64,000 bases of DNA from Rhytidiadelphus loreus (lineage: Eukaryota > Streptophyta > Bryopsida > Hypnales > Hylocomiaceae), in NCBI GenBank assembly GCA_947034895.1, contig OX344761.1:75453839-75517838 (forward strand), read 5' to 3'. The translations under genes and the position numbers were made by a program. Each line of letters begins with the position of its first letter. The first letter of the stretch is position 1. The notes under the pieces were generated by a model. That model saw nothing but the letters and a program-made list of their open reading frames with translations. It was not told where the DNA came from and did no database searches. Below, one piece after another: positions 24,612-36,601 of the stretch.

Positions 24612-25212
24612 GGGTAACTATTCCTAGAATGAGATTTTGCACTATCCATGTGACTGTGTGTTCTTTTATAATTTCATCTTATATCATATTGGTTACATGG
24701 GTGTCAAAATTCAAAATAAAAAGTGGAAATTTGCACATGTTGCTTGAAGTTACCCACCTTGCCCAAAAATTTCACTCAACTTACATTTTGATCCAAACAC
24801 TGGATTGGAAAAAAAATATATTTTTATTAAGGGAGTATTTGTCTACATGTTAGAAAGATTCATTCAAAATTGATTACTTAGGAACCTACATGAATTTTCA
24901 ATTGGTCATCCAATGATCACTTGGTTTTTAGGGGTTGAAAAAACAAAACTTCGTTGAAAAAAAATATTTTCACGACTATAGTATGTCTCAAAAATCAATT
25001 ATTTACATCTTTGTCAAAGAAGAATGGAGATTGTAAGTCAAAATCTTGAACTCATATGCCTTTTTCCTTTAGAAGAAATTTACGGGGCTTAAAAAAAACT
25101 CTTTCTATTGCCTAAAATCTTCTAATAGTGTATCATGTGTCATTTCTAAAAATATGTCCAACTATATCCAATGTGAAATTTTTTCATCCATTTTGTAATG
25201 TTTCACAAATAA
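24612..25212. other. AT-rich spacer
   Basis: No gene recognised between the piggyBac element and the foldback element that follows. Confidence 0.45.
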
Positions 25213-25214
25213 TA

Positions 25215-25935
25215 CTTTAACACTTAAAGCCCCATGCCAATGCGTGATTTCAAGCCATCTTCTACTTATGGGCAAACTCTTCCCAGAGCAATATCTATTG
25301 GATTCTTATGAAATTTTTACTAGAAATGTGTTTCACTACTAGCTTGATGTTTAAGAAATTTTAGACTAATCCAAGTTGCAGTAAAAAAGTTATGCCTCAA
25401 AAGGACATTTTGTTCAATTTACTAGCAATTTTGGGCAGCCATGATAGATAGGTCCAATTGGGCTAAAACATTTTACACATATTCTCAACGAGCTTGTTAA
25501 GATAACCTCAAAAGTTGGAAGGCATACAAGCACATGGTTTTGACTTACAAGCCTTTGAAATTGGGCTTTCCTTCTTCAAGCAATGTTCAAAACTTACAAA
25601 GCCCAATTTCAAAGGCTTGTAAGTCAAAATCTTGTGCTCATATGCCTTTCAACTTTTGGAGTTATGTTAACAAGATTGTTGAGTGTATGCATACAAAATT
25701 TCAGCTCAATCAAACCTATCTATCATAGTTGCCCAAAATTACTGATAACTTGAATAAACTAACTTTTGAGGTAGAACTTTTTAAACACAACTTAGATTGG
25801 TCTGAAAATTTCTAGGCATCAAGCTAGTAGTGAAACACACCTTTGGTAAAAAATTCATGAGAATTCAATAAATATTACACCATGAAGGGCTTGTCCAAAA
25901 GAGAAAAATGGTTGAAATCACTATAAAAAACCCTT
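25215..25935. repeat. Large foldback (long inverted repeat) element
   Basis: The two halves are inverted copies around a centre near 25575, roughly 80% alike by eye across about 350 bp per arm. Near the centre, 'gacttacaagcctttgaaattgggctt' on the left mirrors 'aagcccaatttcaaaggcttgtaagtc' on the right. Distally, 'cactactagcttgatg' mirrors 'catcaagctagtagtg'. A right-arm-only relative lies at 12573-12944. Outer ends are ragged; TTAA at 25217 is suggestive only. Non-coding; transcripts would form a long hairpin. Confidence 0.88.
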
Positions 25936-25939
25936 GTTT

Positions 25940-28399
25940 TTTTAACTTGCCAAAAAAACTTGGTGATAAGTTGGATCTTATTGAATGCAAACATCTTCTA
26001 CAAAGATTTGTTAGTGGTACTCCACATGCCTACGTTGACTAAATGGTTGCAAAGATCCAATGTTCTACTAGAAATATAACAAAACAAAACAACAAATTTG
26101 ATGGTATTGATGATCCTTAATATTTTCATCACGTTTTTTACTTTCTTCAAGCCATTCACAAATCCCAAATAACATAATCTAGAGTCTTCCAAGTTTTTGA
26201 ATTAGGAACCTTATCTTATACCATCAAAATAACTATTTAAGATCCTCTCCAAAATAAACTGGAAAATTTCCATATAAATAGAGATATTCTTTACATCCAA
26301 CTCTATGTTTTGTTTATTTTTCCTTTGACTTCCTATAGGATGAAAGCATAAAAAACTTATATGACCTCGATATAATGTCCCATTAGATTAGTTTCAACCT
26401 TTCTAACTTATTTGTTCATCCAATTACAAGATTTTCCTAAAATATATTTGACTTGTTCATAATCCATTGTGTGACATAAAAAATATGATTGAACAAAATG
26501 AAGCATAAAATTCAAAACTCAAATAAATAAAAATTCTATTAAAAGGCTACTCTGTTTTGTTCAATCTTATACTTTAGTTTACAAGATGGATTTAGAAAAA
26601 CTTTGGTACTTTAAGAAGACTTTGAAATTGCATATAAATTTGAATTGGAAAGGTTGCAAAATCTAATAGGATCTGTATCATTTTCTACTTATACAAGTTT
26701 TAGATAGGGGTCTAAAGTTGAAGAAAAATTCTATATATCTTTGTCTATTCCTACAATTTTTGACTTGATAAGAAAAATTTGACAAAGATTCAATCAAACT
26801 ATAATAGTGGAATGCAATCCATTGATTATTATTGAGATTATTTTACATACTTTGCGATGGAAATTGAAATCACCCTAAAAAATAGAATATCAAAACTATA
26901 GTTGATTTAATGTGTATCTTTAATTACTCTTCAAAGTTTTAATATTTTTGTTGCTTGTGGGTGTTGTATTAGTCATGCATATTGACCAAAAATTTAATCA
27001 AAGATATCATCTTATGATGGCTTCAAAATTTTCTTGATAATTGATTTAAACATGATTCTATAATTCTTTCATCCATCAAGATCTCAAGGGTTTACAACCA
27101 AATCCAAGGGGTATTTTATGGCATCCTATAAGTAATGCCCATAAAATAAAAAAATTCAATAAATTATAATAATATTTCAATAATACGCTCTTATATGATT
27201 TTGTAGACCCTATATTATTTCTGAAAAAAATATAATTGTTCAATTGGACTCACGTAGGTTTTCAATTTTTCACTCATGCCCCCTTGATCAGAATGTTGTT
27301 TGACCTTGACAATCTTTATAAAAGTGTAATAATAGACATTGTTTCAATTAGGATTCATATGGAAGTTAATTGTAAAAATGATAGTGCATTATTTCTTTAT
27401 ATGGTTGAAATAATGATCATTTCACATTAAACACAAATTATAAATACAATAACTTAGTATTTTTGGTAATGATGCCACTTGGATGCTACTTCTTTGCTAC
27501 ACTCAATTATATTGTTAAAGAGTAAGTTTAAGTGTTTCTTTTTTGTCATAGATGAAGTTGGATTGAGAATGACTACTATATATCTAATGAAATGTTTACT
27601 TCTTTGGCCAATTTGCTTTTAATACTTCATCTAAAGTAGTCCACCATCCCAAATTCTAAAATCTTTGTTTCCTTAATTTCTTAGAAACCACATGTCAAAA
27701 TTTTAACAATGATTGGATTGACCCATGAAGAGTAAAAGTATTGAACCCTTAAAAGACAAAACCAACTCAAGGGGCTTGGTTTTAAGAGAATCTTCATGAT
27801 AGCGTCCCCATCTTTGCTTGTAGTTGATAATACTCAACTACAAACCAACTTACTTCTTGATATCATTCCCTTTGTCTCCAAGAAATGTATCTATCATACT
27901 AAGTTTGGGGTTTCAAAACACAATTTGAATGCGTGATTATTGCATTGAAAAGTTTCTTAGAATTTTTTAATAATAGTTTAGAAATTGCCCATTGCCTTGG
28001 ATTTCATCATTCATAGTCCATTTAAACAAACTTCATCATGCTCATGTAAGAAAGATAATGAAATCCAATTTGGGGCAACTTCTCTAGGACCCAAAATGTC
28101 ATTTAAGGGCTAAGAAGTAAAAATGCTTATACAACAATACATTTTGGAAGTTTCAGTTAGACTTTAAGTAGTGATTAGTTCTAGCCAAAAATGGAAACCT
28201 AACTAGATATTTGAGTCTCGATGTTTCTTTAATGTAGTGGGTCTTCCATTTGTTCAAAAGAAAAAATAAATTGTGATCCATTGAGCATTCATGAGGGATA
28301 ATAAAACCCCGTAACATCATCCTAGCAATGGCTAGTTATTGAATTATATCTCCACCAAGGCTTTTTCTTTTCTATTATTTTCTTTTTGGTGCTAGATTG
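25940..28399. other. AT-rich spacer, no gene seen
   Basis: About 2.4 kb without recognisable genes or repeats. 28000-28400 shows only loose similarity to 32900-33300 (e.g. 'cttgatatcatt' followed by wording near 'aatttgaa'), perhaps an ancient duplicated repeat. Confidence 0.45.
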
Positions 28400-28402
28400 C
28401 AC

Positions 28403-28511
28403 CTACACAAAATAGTGAAATTAGGTTGCCCCACACTAATTTCTCATATCTAACACTTTCAGACATGGTCAACTATAGTCTGGGGCAATCTAATTTCACT
28501 ATTTTGTGTAG
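28403..28511. mobile_element. MITE with CTACACAAAATAG termini, 109 bp
   Basis: The first and last roughly 30 bp are inverted repeats starting CTACACAAAATAGTGAAATT. CAC flanks both sides (28400-28402 and 28512-28514), a 3-bp target duplication. A relative with the same TIR lies at 44275-44528. Non-coding. Confidence 0.82.
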
Positions 28512-28881
28512 CACGAAAAAACAATATGGCTAAATAAATGGCAATAAGTTTTTTGCTTGAAAACTTTGAATTGGAAGAAAAATCTTGGATGAAATGATTA
28601 GATTGTGGATGAAAACATAATTATGATATGTGCTAGTGCAATATTTTCTATCCAGTATGTGGATGAACGTTGAAATTTGAAGCACCACTACAACATTTTC
28701 TCTTGCCACTTGATCACTTCATAAAAAATGAAAAAAAAAACCCAATCTCCTCCACACGAGAGTGGCTTTCTAATTGGTCATTGTAAGTGAGAGAATCCAC
28801 AAAGGGATCAAATATTTTTTAATTGTTGTTGGCAACAAAGAAGTGATATTGCCACATGTGAAAACTATCAGTGAGCCAATT

Positions 28882-28987
28882 TCGTTTTCGTTTTGTCCAG
28901 CCTTTGGCTTGGCTGTTATGTATTTGACGTGTTTGCAATGGAATCCTATTGTTTCAAAAATTAAAATAAAAAAATAAAAAATAAAAG
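28882..28987 (+). mobile_element. 5'-truncated LINE insertion with target duplication
   Basis: About 105 bp ending in an A-rich tail, bounded by TCAGTGAGCCAATT (28868-28881) and TCAGTGAGCTAATT (28988-29001), 13 of 14 alike. The body ('ggcttggctgtt...gtttgcaatggaatcc') matches the 3' end of the LINE remnant at 29300-29750 and the reversed tail at 3203-3290. Retroposition is therefore well supported. Confidence 0.85.
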
Positions 28988-29299
28988 TCAGTGAGCTAAT
29001 TCATTGCTGGACTGACCTCTGCCAGGTCAATCATAGATGAAGCAGCACCACAAAGCCACCTGTAAGTTCGACCACTTGGAGCCACAAGGAGCTCTTGCTG
29101 AGGAGCTGTCAATTAACGTACATTAGGAGAAGGGAACTGAGCAAGTCCTCCAACGGATCCGTCCATGTGCATGTGCATGCCCAGAATGGGATTAATTCGT
29201 TCATTTCTAGACCCTGCTCCCTTCCGTATAAATCAATAAAATAAATATCTGAATTGTGCATGTATGGAGGTCGTTCAAATCAAATCAGGGAAGGGTTCA

Positions 29300-29750
29300 A
29301 CTACCAGCAATGCATTTTTGGCACCAATCTTCTTAGAAGGTTCTAGAAGGTTCTAAGGGCTTAGATCGATTGGGAATGTTTTTAGCGGTGCATTGTTGTG
29401 GATTATTTGGATCACACGGAACAAAGTTGTTTTTTGCTCAAGAACGGTGGCCAACCGTAACGCTCTCTAGGAGGCCCTCTTGGATTCTGGACATGCTGCT
29501 TTTACTCAAGGCCAAACGGATCACCCCCAACAAACACAATAGAATTTGATCTAATTTAGATGCCATGTGGATCCATTCGCTACTAGGATTGGTGGTGAGA
29601 TCGTCTGAAACATGCAAGGGGTTGTTCCTTGCCGTTTTTTTGACTAATTCCTCTTGTTTCTCAATTCTTTGTCTAACCTGTTTGGCTTGGTTGCTTTGTA
29701 TAATTTCTTTTGCAATAGATATCCATTTTAAAAAAATCAAAATCAAAATC
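29300..29750 (+). mobile_element. LINE 3'-terminal fragment (zf-RVT end plus 3' UTR)
   Basis: A frame around 29388-29460 reads LLWIIWITRNKVVF, the Trp/Arg-Asn signature near the end of the zf-RVT domain that closes plant LINE ORF2 proteins. Stops follow, then a 3' UTR with 'tttggcttggttgctttgta' and 'tttgcaatag', and an A-rich (ATCAAAATC) tail. Everything upstream of the ORF2 end is missing, so this is a 5'-truncated dead copy. Confidence 0.7.
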
Positions 29751-29799
29751 AGAGAAGGCAAGGTAAGGCACATTTGGCCGTTTTTGTAGGACTTTTTTT

Positions 29800-31440
29800 A
29801 TTGGCTGAATCTACAAGAGGTACACTATTTAGAGTTTGCAACACTAATTACAAACTTGGATAAATGATATCAATGTTGGTAATGTCAACTATATTTTTAT
29901 TTTTATTTTTTGGAAACGAAAGGAGTGAACCCAATGCTCAAGAGTAATGATACACCACCACAACTAAGGACCACTTCACAATGTGGCCAAAGGTTGAGAG
30001 GCCGTGGGTTTCCACCAATCAAATTTTAAGAAACCAAAAATTTGGCCTCTTGATCCTTTACACTAAAAAGCACAAGTCCAAATGCCATTGCCCCTCCAAC
30101 TACCTACATAGCAACAAATTGCTTACATAGTGATGAACTCTCAAAGGAAGTTTGGATTGGCTAGAAATGGAGACCCAAACTATGGCTGAGAGGCCATCGA
30201 CTTATGACAAAATCTCAACTGTTAAATTGGTATGGGCTTGGACTTTGGGCTTGGCCTTGGGAGGCTTCACACTATGACCAATTAAAGACTTCAATTCCTA
30301 TATTTTATTGCCTATTTATTGCTCATTTATTTAGACTTTCAACAAAGTTTGGCCACTCAATCCCACAACCTCTCAACTTAAATGCCTTAGTGTAATTTGA
30401 GCTCTAAGTCCTGATTTATGTTTAGCTTGTTTGTTCACAGTCGCCCTTAACAACTTTGTTGTCATCAATCATTGAAATCCTCACTCTCTCCATCACCTGT
30501 ATGTTTGTTGAATATTCAGTCCTTCTACTGCAACCAGACAATGTAGATGCATATGAGGACCCAAACCTAGCTCAATTTCTTAAAGAGCTTAAAGAGGGGA
30601 AGGTCTTCATCCAAGATGGCTTTCTTGTACTATATTTCCACCATGTAAACTAAACTACATTCGAGATGGTTCACTTTGCACTAACTAAATCAATGACAGA
30701 GAAATGGAGAATTAGAGTGAGTTACATGATAGGATAAATAACACTATAGATATCATATCACTAAATTTCATTATTAGAGTAGTGGCTTTGTTCTTATCCT
30801 TGATTATTGACCATATGGCTGATTTTGAAGAATACTTCCTGTTAGATGAACTCTACTATGTAATTACGTAATCTTATGTCTGGAATACTTACTTGCTTGA
30901 TGTTGGGTATCTCCTTGAGCGCAAACTAGCATTTGGCTAAGCTAGCATATGGCATTTGGCAGCAGCATGATGCAACAGTTGGCTGATTTGATCAGACCGA
31001 ATCTTGCTCTGCTGATCCCAACTGATCATCCCAGCAGGGTGGAAGGAGTAACAGAAAACCCAGCCAACAATACAGTAACTTATTTCAGTTCCCAAGTGGG
31101 CAGTACATGCATCATACTGTATGCATTTCTAATGAGGGCCTTTCACAGAATTATTAATAAGGAAAACCAACTTGAGGTGAATTTCTATAATCCTATGATA
31201 ATGAAATGCCTGGCCGGGCACCCTCGGCTCCATTTGTTTCAAAGAAAAAAGGAAAAAAAGAAGAAAAAGAAAGAAAAAAATGCCTGGCACTCTGGTCAAC
31301 TGAAGTGCTAAAAAAAGGGTGACAGAAGGGTGACCTCCACCAATCCAATCCAATCCTCTTGCTACTCAGGATGTTGCTAATCTCCTTGCTGACTTAATCC
31401 CCTTCCTACAGTAATTTCCCCTGTTGCACCCACCCAGACC
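29800..31440. other. Spacer, no gene seen
   Basis: No recognisable gene. A-rich tail-like stretches near 31236-31280, after 'ctccatttgtttcaaag', may be another retroposon tail but lack a clear target duplication. Confidence 0.4.
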
Positions 31441-31451
31441 TTTTCAGGGAC

Positions 31452-31676
31452 GGGGTGAACTGACCCCTCGCTGGTCCCGGAAGGAAAACCTTGAATTTTT
31501 TAATTTCCCACACATGATAAAATTTTCAATTTTTGAATTCATATTTGCAATCAGAGCCCCCAAAATAGCAAGGAGAGATGTAGAGCATACATTTTCTGAG
31601 CACAAAATAGGAGGTCTTTTTTTTATTTGCACCCCTGAACTGACTTAAAGGGACGAGCAAGGGGTCAGTTCACCCT
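31452..31676. repeat. Foldback repeat copy B
   Basis: The same core as copies A and C (here 'tttgcaatcagagccccc' from 31544) sits between 27-bp inverted arms at 31452-31478 and 31650-31676 that match at about 24 positions. The arm sequence (GGGTGAACTGACCCC) is specific to this copy. Confidence 0.8.
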
Positions 31677-31709
31677 GACCGTTTCAGAACCCCCCCTTTG
31701 TTCCCCTGT

Positions 31710-31850
31710 GTTTTAGCACTGCTGCAGAATTTTTTATTTGCCACTCATGATCAAATTTGCAAATTTGCAAATTCATATTTGTTATTAGAGGCCCCATTTT
31801 GAATACAAAAGGTGTAGAAATTCAAAATAGGGGCCCATTTTTACATTGGC
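31710..31850. repeat. Foldback family core, copy D (arms lost)
   Basis: The core text ('attcatatttg', 'agaggcccca', 'gtagaaat', 'aaaatagggg') is recognisable just downstream of copy B, but no matching inverted arms flank it. Confidence 0.6.
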
Positions 31851-32169
31851 CTTGATGGTCAATCCTCCCTGGCTGACAACCTTTTCTTATGAGGACATGT
31901 TGTGGCTGAGCTGAGCTGCAGAGAGAACCAAAACAAACCACTGAAAGCTGCCAAGCTGGCCAAGGGAAAAGGCAGAACCAAAACAAAAAAAAATGCAACT
32001 GAATCCTCCAATTTTCCAGACCTAATTAAAAAATGGAAGCAAGTCAAACCCAACCTCCCATTTGGTTCAAACATCCACCAATTATATACTTTCATCCACA
32101 ACATGTCCTCATATTAGTAAATTGTCAAACCCTATAGAAAAATATAGCAGCTTTGGGGGAATCTGGGGG

Positions 32170-32640
32170 AAAATCAGTTTTATTTCAATCGATGCATGGG
32201 AGTAAAATTTATATTACAATAAGCTCAAAATGGGGGGAGACTAGGCAACAAAAAATAAAGATAAATTTTGTAAATAGAAATGTATTGTTTTTCTCATAGA
32301 CTATATTTTTGTCTACATAGAAAGATTTGATTCATTCCATTTGGACAAATGATGTGAAAGTTATGGAGCTTCTTGTTTTGTGGACAATTATAGAAACTTC
32401 TTGAGAAGATAATGTATGGGATTTGTTTTTGAATTCAATTTTCAAAATTTTCAAAAAAAGAAAGGTTTCAAGAGGTTAAGTATGCTTGCTACAACAATCT
32501 CACCATGGGGATTAGTGTGTTTCAATTCCATCTCAGAGCTATTCATGATTTAGTTTCCCCTTCAATCTCGTACTTTGCTTCTACTTAACAATTTCTTAAA
32601 GAATGAAAACCAAATGTGTTTTTGAATTTTTTTTCTCCTA
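32170..32640. repeat. Inverted partial copy of the 18.5-kb piggyBac-type MITE
   Basis: Reverse-complement similarity to about 18790-19290. 'tttgattcattccatttgga' here mirrors 'tccaaatggaatgaatcaaa' there, and 'gtttcaattccatctcagagct' mirrors 'agctctaaaatgggattgaaac'. The terminal CCCCTAAAGG repeats are not present, so the copy is end-truncated. Confidence 0.7.
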
Positions 32641-32644
32641 TACT

Positions 32645-33530
32645 TTCAACTCAAATTTAGTGAAACTACTTGGCACAAGTTGGAAGGGCTCACTCTATTA
32701 TATGGCCAAGATTGACATTTGGAAGGGGCTGTCATTCCTGAAAGCAATAGTAGTCCTCAATATTACAATTGACTTCATTATTTTGAGCCTTCCTCATTTA
32801 GGTCAAGCAAAAGGAACACGTAGCAATGGTGAACAATGTAAGTTATGGATGTTTTTGTCCAACTGCGGTGGGATCAACTGATCTTGTTGTTGTCACATGG
32901 GAACACTAGGAATTAATGGTAGCCTTTGTAAAGAATCAACATGTTCTTTTCCTCGAGAAATTCTCAAATTCATGAGATTTAGATACTTTAGCCATTCCCA
33001 ATAAATGCTTCATTGACGTTGGTCTTGGGGTCAACCTTTAAATGATAGACCAAGCCAAGGGTGTGGTTTTCATAGAATTTTCATGAAAACTTTTCCAATA
33101 CTCAACTCCATGTGAACTTCTTGATATCATTTTCTTCGTGTTCGCAAGATGGTTCTATCAATTTAAGTCTTGGGGTATTGAATCACAATTTGAACTTGTA
33201 GTTTTTGCATTGGGAAGTTTGATCATTTTTTTTGAATAGCAACTTTGAGGTTGCCTATGGCCTTGAGGAGGGTGGGGGCTCATCATGCCCTTTTAACCTT
33301 GTAATGACGCTACGGCCTAACAATGTCCAGTGGATGACATAGAATCCTTCTGTGTAAGACAGAAGTGTAAATGTTCATCTTTGAAACTTGTGTGGAAAGT
33401 GGAGGTCTTGCACAATAGTTTGACTTCCAATGAGTGTTCTTCGTTTTTTTTTGAGCAAAGGATTTGCACGGTACCTAAAAGGATGATCTCCACGATGACC
33501 GTCCCGGCATTCTAGGGTTAAGAGCTCCGT
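32645..33530. other. Spacer, no gene seen
   Basis: No recognisable coding or repeat element. Confidence 0.4.
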
Positions 33531-33765
33531 CCCCTTGAGTAGTTCTTCTTCATTTCATTTGCTTTCGAAGTTTTTGACGCATTCATCCCCTCTCTCTCTC
33601 CTCCGGGGTCAAGGGAGCTGGCACCGGACCCAGCAAGCATCGGTGCAGGCTGGCGGTGATTTCCCTTCAATCCCGATTCTAAGCCCCCTGATTAGGAAGG
33701 CTGCTGCAGCCAGCCAGCTAGGTCGGGAAGAGTGGCGCCACCTGCGTATATTCATGTCCGGCGTA

Positions 33766-33867
33766 GAGAAAGGGTTGGCCATGGCCGATTCTGCCTTGGA
33801 AGCGGTCGTGGGGCGAGTCCTATGACCTCGCACACAAGGCAAAATCAGCCATGGCCAACCCTTTCTC
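33766..33867. repeat. 32-bp inverted repeat (hairpin) with 38-bp loop
   Basis: Arms at 33766-33797 and 33836-33867 match at 29 of 32 positions, around the self-complementary TTGGCCATGGCC. The surrounding 33535-33830 is relatively GC-rich. No gene was recognised; a MITE relic or hairpin transcript are options. Confidence 0.8.
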
Positions 33868-34669
33868 AAGCTTTGAAATCAAGTAAAAAAAAAAAATCAG
33901 TAAAGGCACATTCTTAGTTGCATGCTGAATCGGCCTTTCAGATAATTATGCAGAAGTGGCCATTGAGGGAAATTTTACTAATAAAAAAGTCCTGTAAAAA
34001 CGTCCAAATGTACCTCTTGTCATGGCTTTTTAGGCTGGCCTATTGTAGACAATAGTTGGATGTAGTAGTTTGTACCTTCTCGTCCATGCATTTCTCTTCC
34101 CTTCTTGCATAGGGAGAAGTACCAAAGCTAACTGGAACATGTGAGTCTATGAAATCATAATGGTTCCTATTTTTCTTGATTTAAAAAAAAAAAAAAATTG
34201 TTTTTGCAATCTTCCTCATCCTTAAGTTTGCACACATTGAGCTGAGTTTCTCAACCAATTTCCCATGTTGCACAGGCTGAAATGCTTCAGTTATCAGGAA
34301 TACGTACTTCTACCTTACCTGATTTTAACGTACTCTGCTCTTCCCTCCTCCTCCTCCGTTGCAGATCCCGGCCAGGGTCACTGAGGCCAAGGTCAGGTCA
34401 GGCCAGGTCAGCGCGGGAAGGCAGGCCGAGTCGATTTTCCACCCGAGTCCCCGACGGACGGATGCACGCTGCTGCGCAACAGTAGTCCCGGCGAGCGGCA
34501 CGATTCGGGCGTTAGATGCCATTCTCGTGCAGCATGGAATGCATGGGCTTCTGAAGAAGTTAAAGCCGCGGAGCTCAGTGCTAACTCGCAGCAAAAGAAA
34601 TTCAGGTTCATCCCTTCACTTGGATTCCAGCTAAGTCAGTAGCTCAGCTCGCTCCCCCTCGGCGGTGCT

Positions 34670-34678
34670 CATATATGC
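34670..34678 (+). promoter_or_regulatory. Putative TATA box of the glyoxalase-I-like gene
   Basis: CATATATGC is followed within 20-80 bp by a C/T-rich tract (CTCTCTCGCGCGCTCTGTCC) typical of plant transcription starts, then by a strong donor (CCG|GTAAGT-like, GT at 34764). It lies upstream of the only gene in this orientation. Confidence 0.45.
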
Positions 34679-34763
34679 ACGCTCCCCCTTCTCTCTCGCG
34701 CGCTCTGTCCCTCACTTGGTCTCTCGCTGCTCTGTCCTCGCTTGCTCGCTGCCTGCTTGCACC

Positions 34764-36593
34764 GTAAGTCTCCTCTTCTTCATGCTCGTCGTTGCTCGTA
34801 CGTGTTTCAAAGTTGAGGCAAGTTGGATCCCATGTCCTGTTTCGAATGCTGCCGCTTAGGATCGACCTCTGGCTGGGGCTTCTGGTCATTGTCATCGGTT
34901 GTACTTGGCCTGACGGGTCCTCGCCTCACGTTTCCTTCCCCGTGTCCTGTTTGGAAGGGAATGTCTCCTGTGGGGATCGATCCTGCTTCTTGCTGTCATT
35001 GTTATCATTGGACTTCGCTCGTTGCACCACGTGTTTATGGCACTTCAGAAGGGTACTGTTGGGATTCATCTCCATCGTGGGCAATGTGGGGCATGTCCGA
35101 TGAGTTGTTCGCGGGGCCCCCTCGCGTTTTTTGATTTTGGGTAGCGTTTCATAACGTCATTTCTTGCTCGGTCGGCGCGAATTATTGTAGCCAGGACGAA
35201 TGTGAATATTCAACGAGTCCGTACCTCGGGGGTTGGGGTTGTCGACTTTTCCGATTTCGATCGGAGACTGTAGCATTGGGGCTCAGTCACTGCAGGCGTG
35301 ATCGTGGCTGCAGTTACTGCTGGCTGCGAGTCAAGGAATGGAAGCGATCGTCTCCTGGATTGGGACTCGCGGTTGCCACGCTCTCACTTTCTTGATCGAT
35401 CATCTTGGGTCACCTGCGATGCCACGCTAGCTGAGGCATGACATTCCCAAGGTGCAAGCTGGTGGGTACTTGCAGTGGTGGGCGGGATTTTCCGCAGGGG
35501 CCTCGGATGCATGATTTGTTTGACGTATATATCGTTGAGCGCTCGTAGCTGCAGTAGCATTAGGTTCCTGCGGACTTTGTGTGTTTCTGGCCATATCCAG
35601 GTCAGACCCACGGAGCAAGCAATGTTTTTAGGAGTTCCGTAGAGCAAGAAGCTGCACTTCCCTTGTTAACTCCTTGGCTCTACAAATTCCACGATTTTTC
35701 AGTAATCTGCGCAGCTTCAGTCGGTTTCAAGCGGAGATCACGAGGCATGGTTGGTTGATAATCGGATCTGACACCGAGACACGTGTTTCTAGTGTAGATT
35801 ACGAATGAGCAGGGGACTCCGGGTTCCGTGCATTCGCTTGAAATTCACGGATTCGGCGTGTACGTCAGCAACTCTACACTTGGACAGAGATTGTGAAACT
35901 GCTCAGTGGTCCTCCGCTTGTAAATCACTGCATGGAATGGTTTTTCTGATATTTCTTGGGGGGTTGATGAGCCGGTGGCACATCAATCGCTGTTGTAACC
36001 GCGCTGGTGGTTGATCCGCTAATTATCAGTGGTTTAATGTTTTTAATTATTCGTGAATGCTTCGACTATTATTAGTAATTCCCAAGTCCACTTTCGGTAG
36101 GTTGACTGCGACTGTCTGGATGATATCGAGGACGTGTCACATGATAGGGTCCCATCATTGAGAGTTTGGGTGGGATTGTGCTTGACTACTGCTTTGTCAC
36201 GCTTACAGCAAACGATTTTGAGTACGCCTTGTGATGTCCGTTTGAATCAATCCTTTCATTTGCAGGAATGGGTTTCGTTATGGGTTTCTGTTGTTGCGTC
36301 TCGCAGTTGGCTTGCATACCTTACTCAATTCCCAGGCAATACTAGAGTACTACCTTGTCTCGTATTCTGATCTGTGTTTCTTGTTGAGTGTGCAGATTCA
36401 GGGCGAGGACGTTATTGAAACCTCTAGCCATTTTCAATTTCCTGAAAGAATTTTACTTTGACTGATTGCTTCCTAGTTTTGGGGTTGTTGAATCCTTTCA
36501 GAGTTTTGAATTGCGGGCGGCAAGACATATTGTTTCTTCATACTCAAAGCTGGTAGTATTTGGGCATAGAGAAATCAATTCTTTCTGTTCCAG
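34764..36593 (+). other. Predicted 5'-UTR intron, about 1.8 kb
   Basis: The donor ACC|GTAAGTC is at 34764. The acceptor TTCTGTTCCAG ends at 36593 (or CAG at 36596), 8 bp before the ATG at 36602. The interval has no recognisable coding exon. Long leader introns are common in plants and often raise expression. The exact boundaries are inferred from splice consensus only. Confidence 0.45.
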
Positions 36594-36601
36594 CAGTGGC
36601 T

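Noticed and set aside
34282..36014. Several open frames upstream of the glyoxalase-I-like gene
   Set aside because: They lie in the promoter and predicted 5'-UTR intron, overlap on both strands and have no family similarity.
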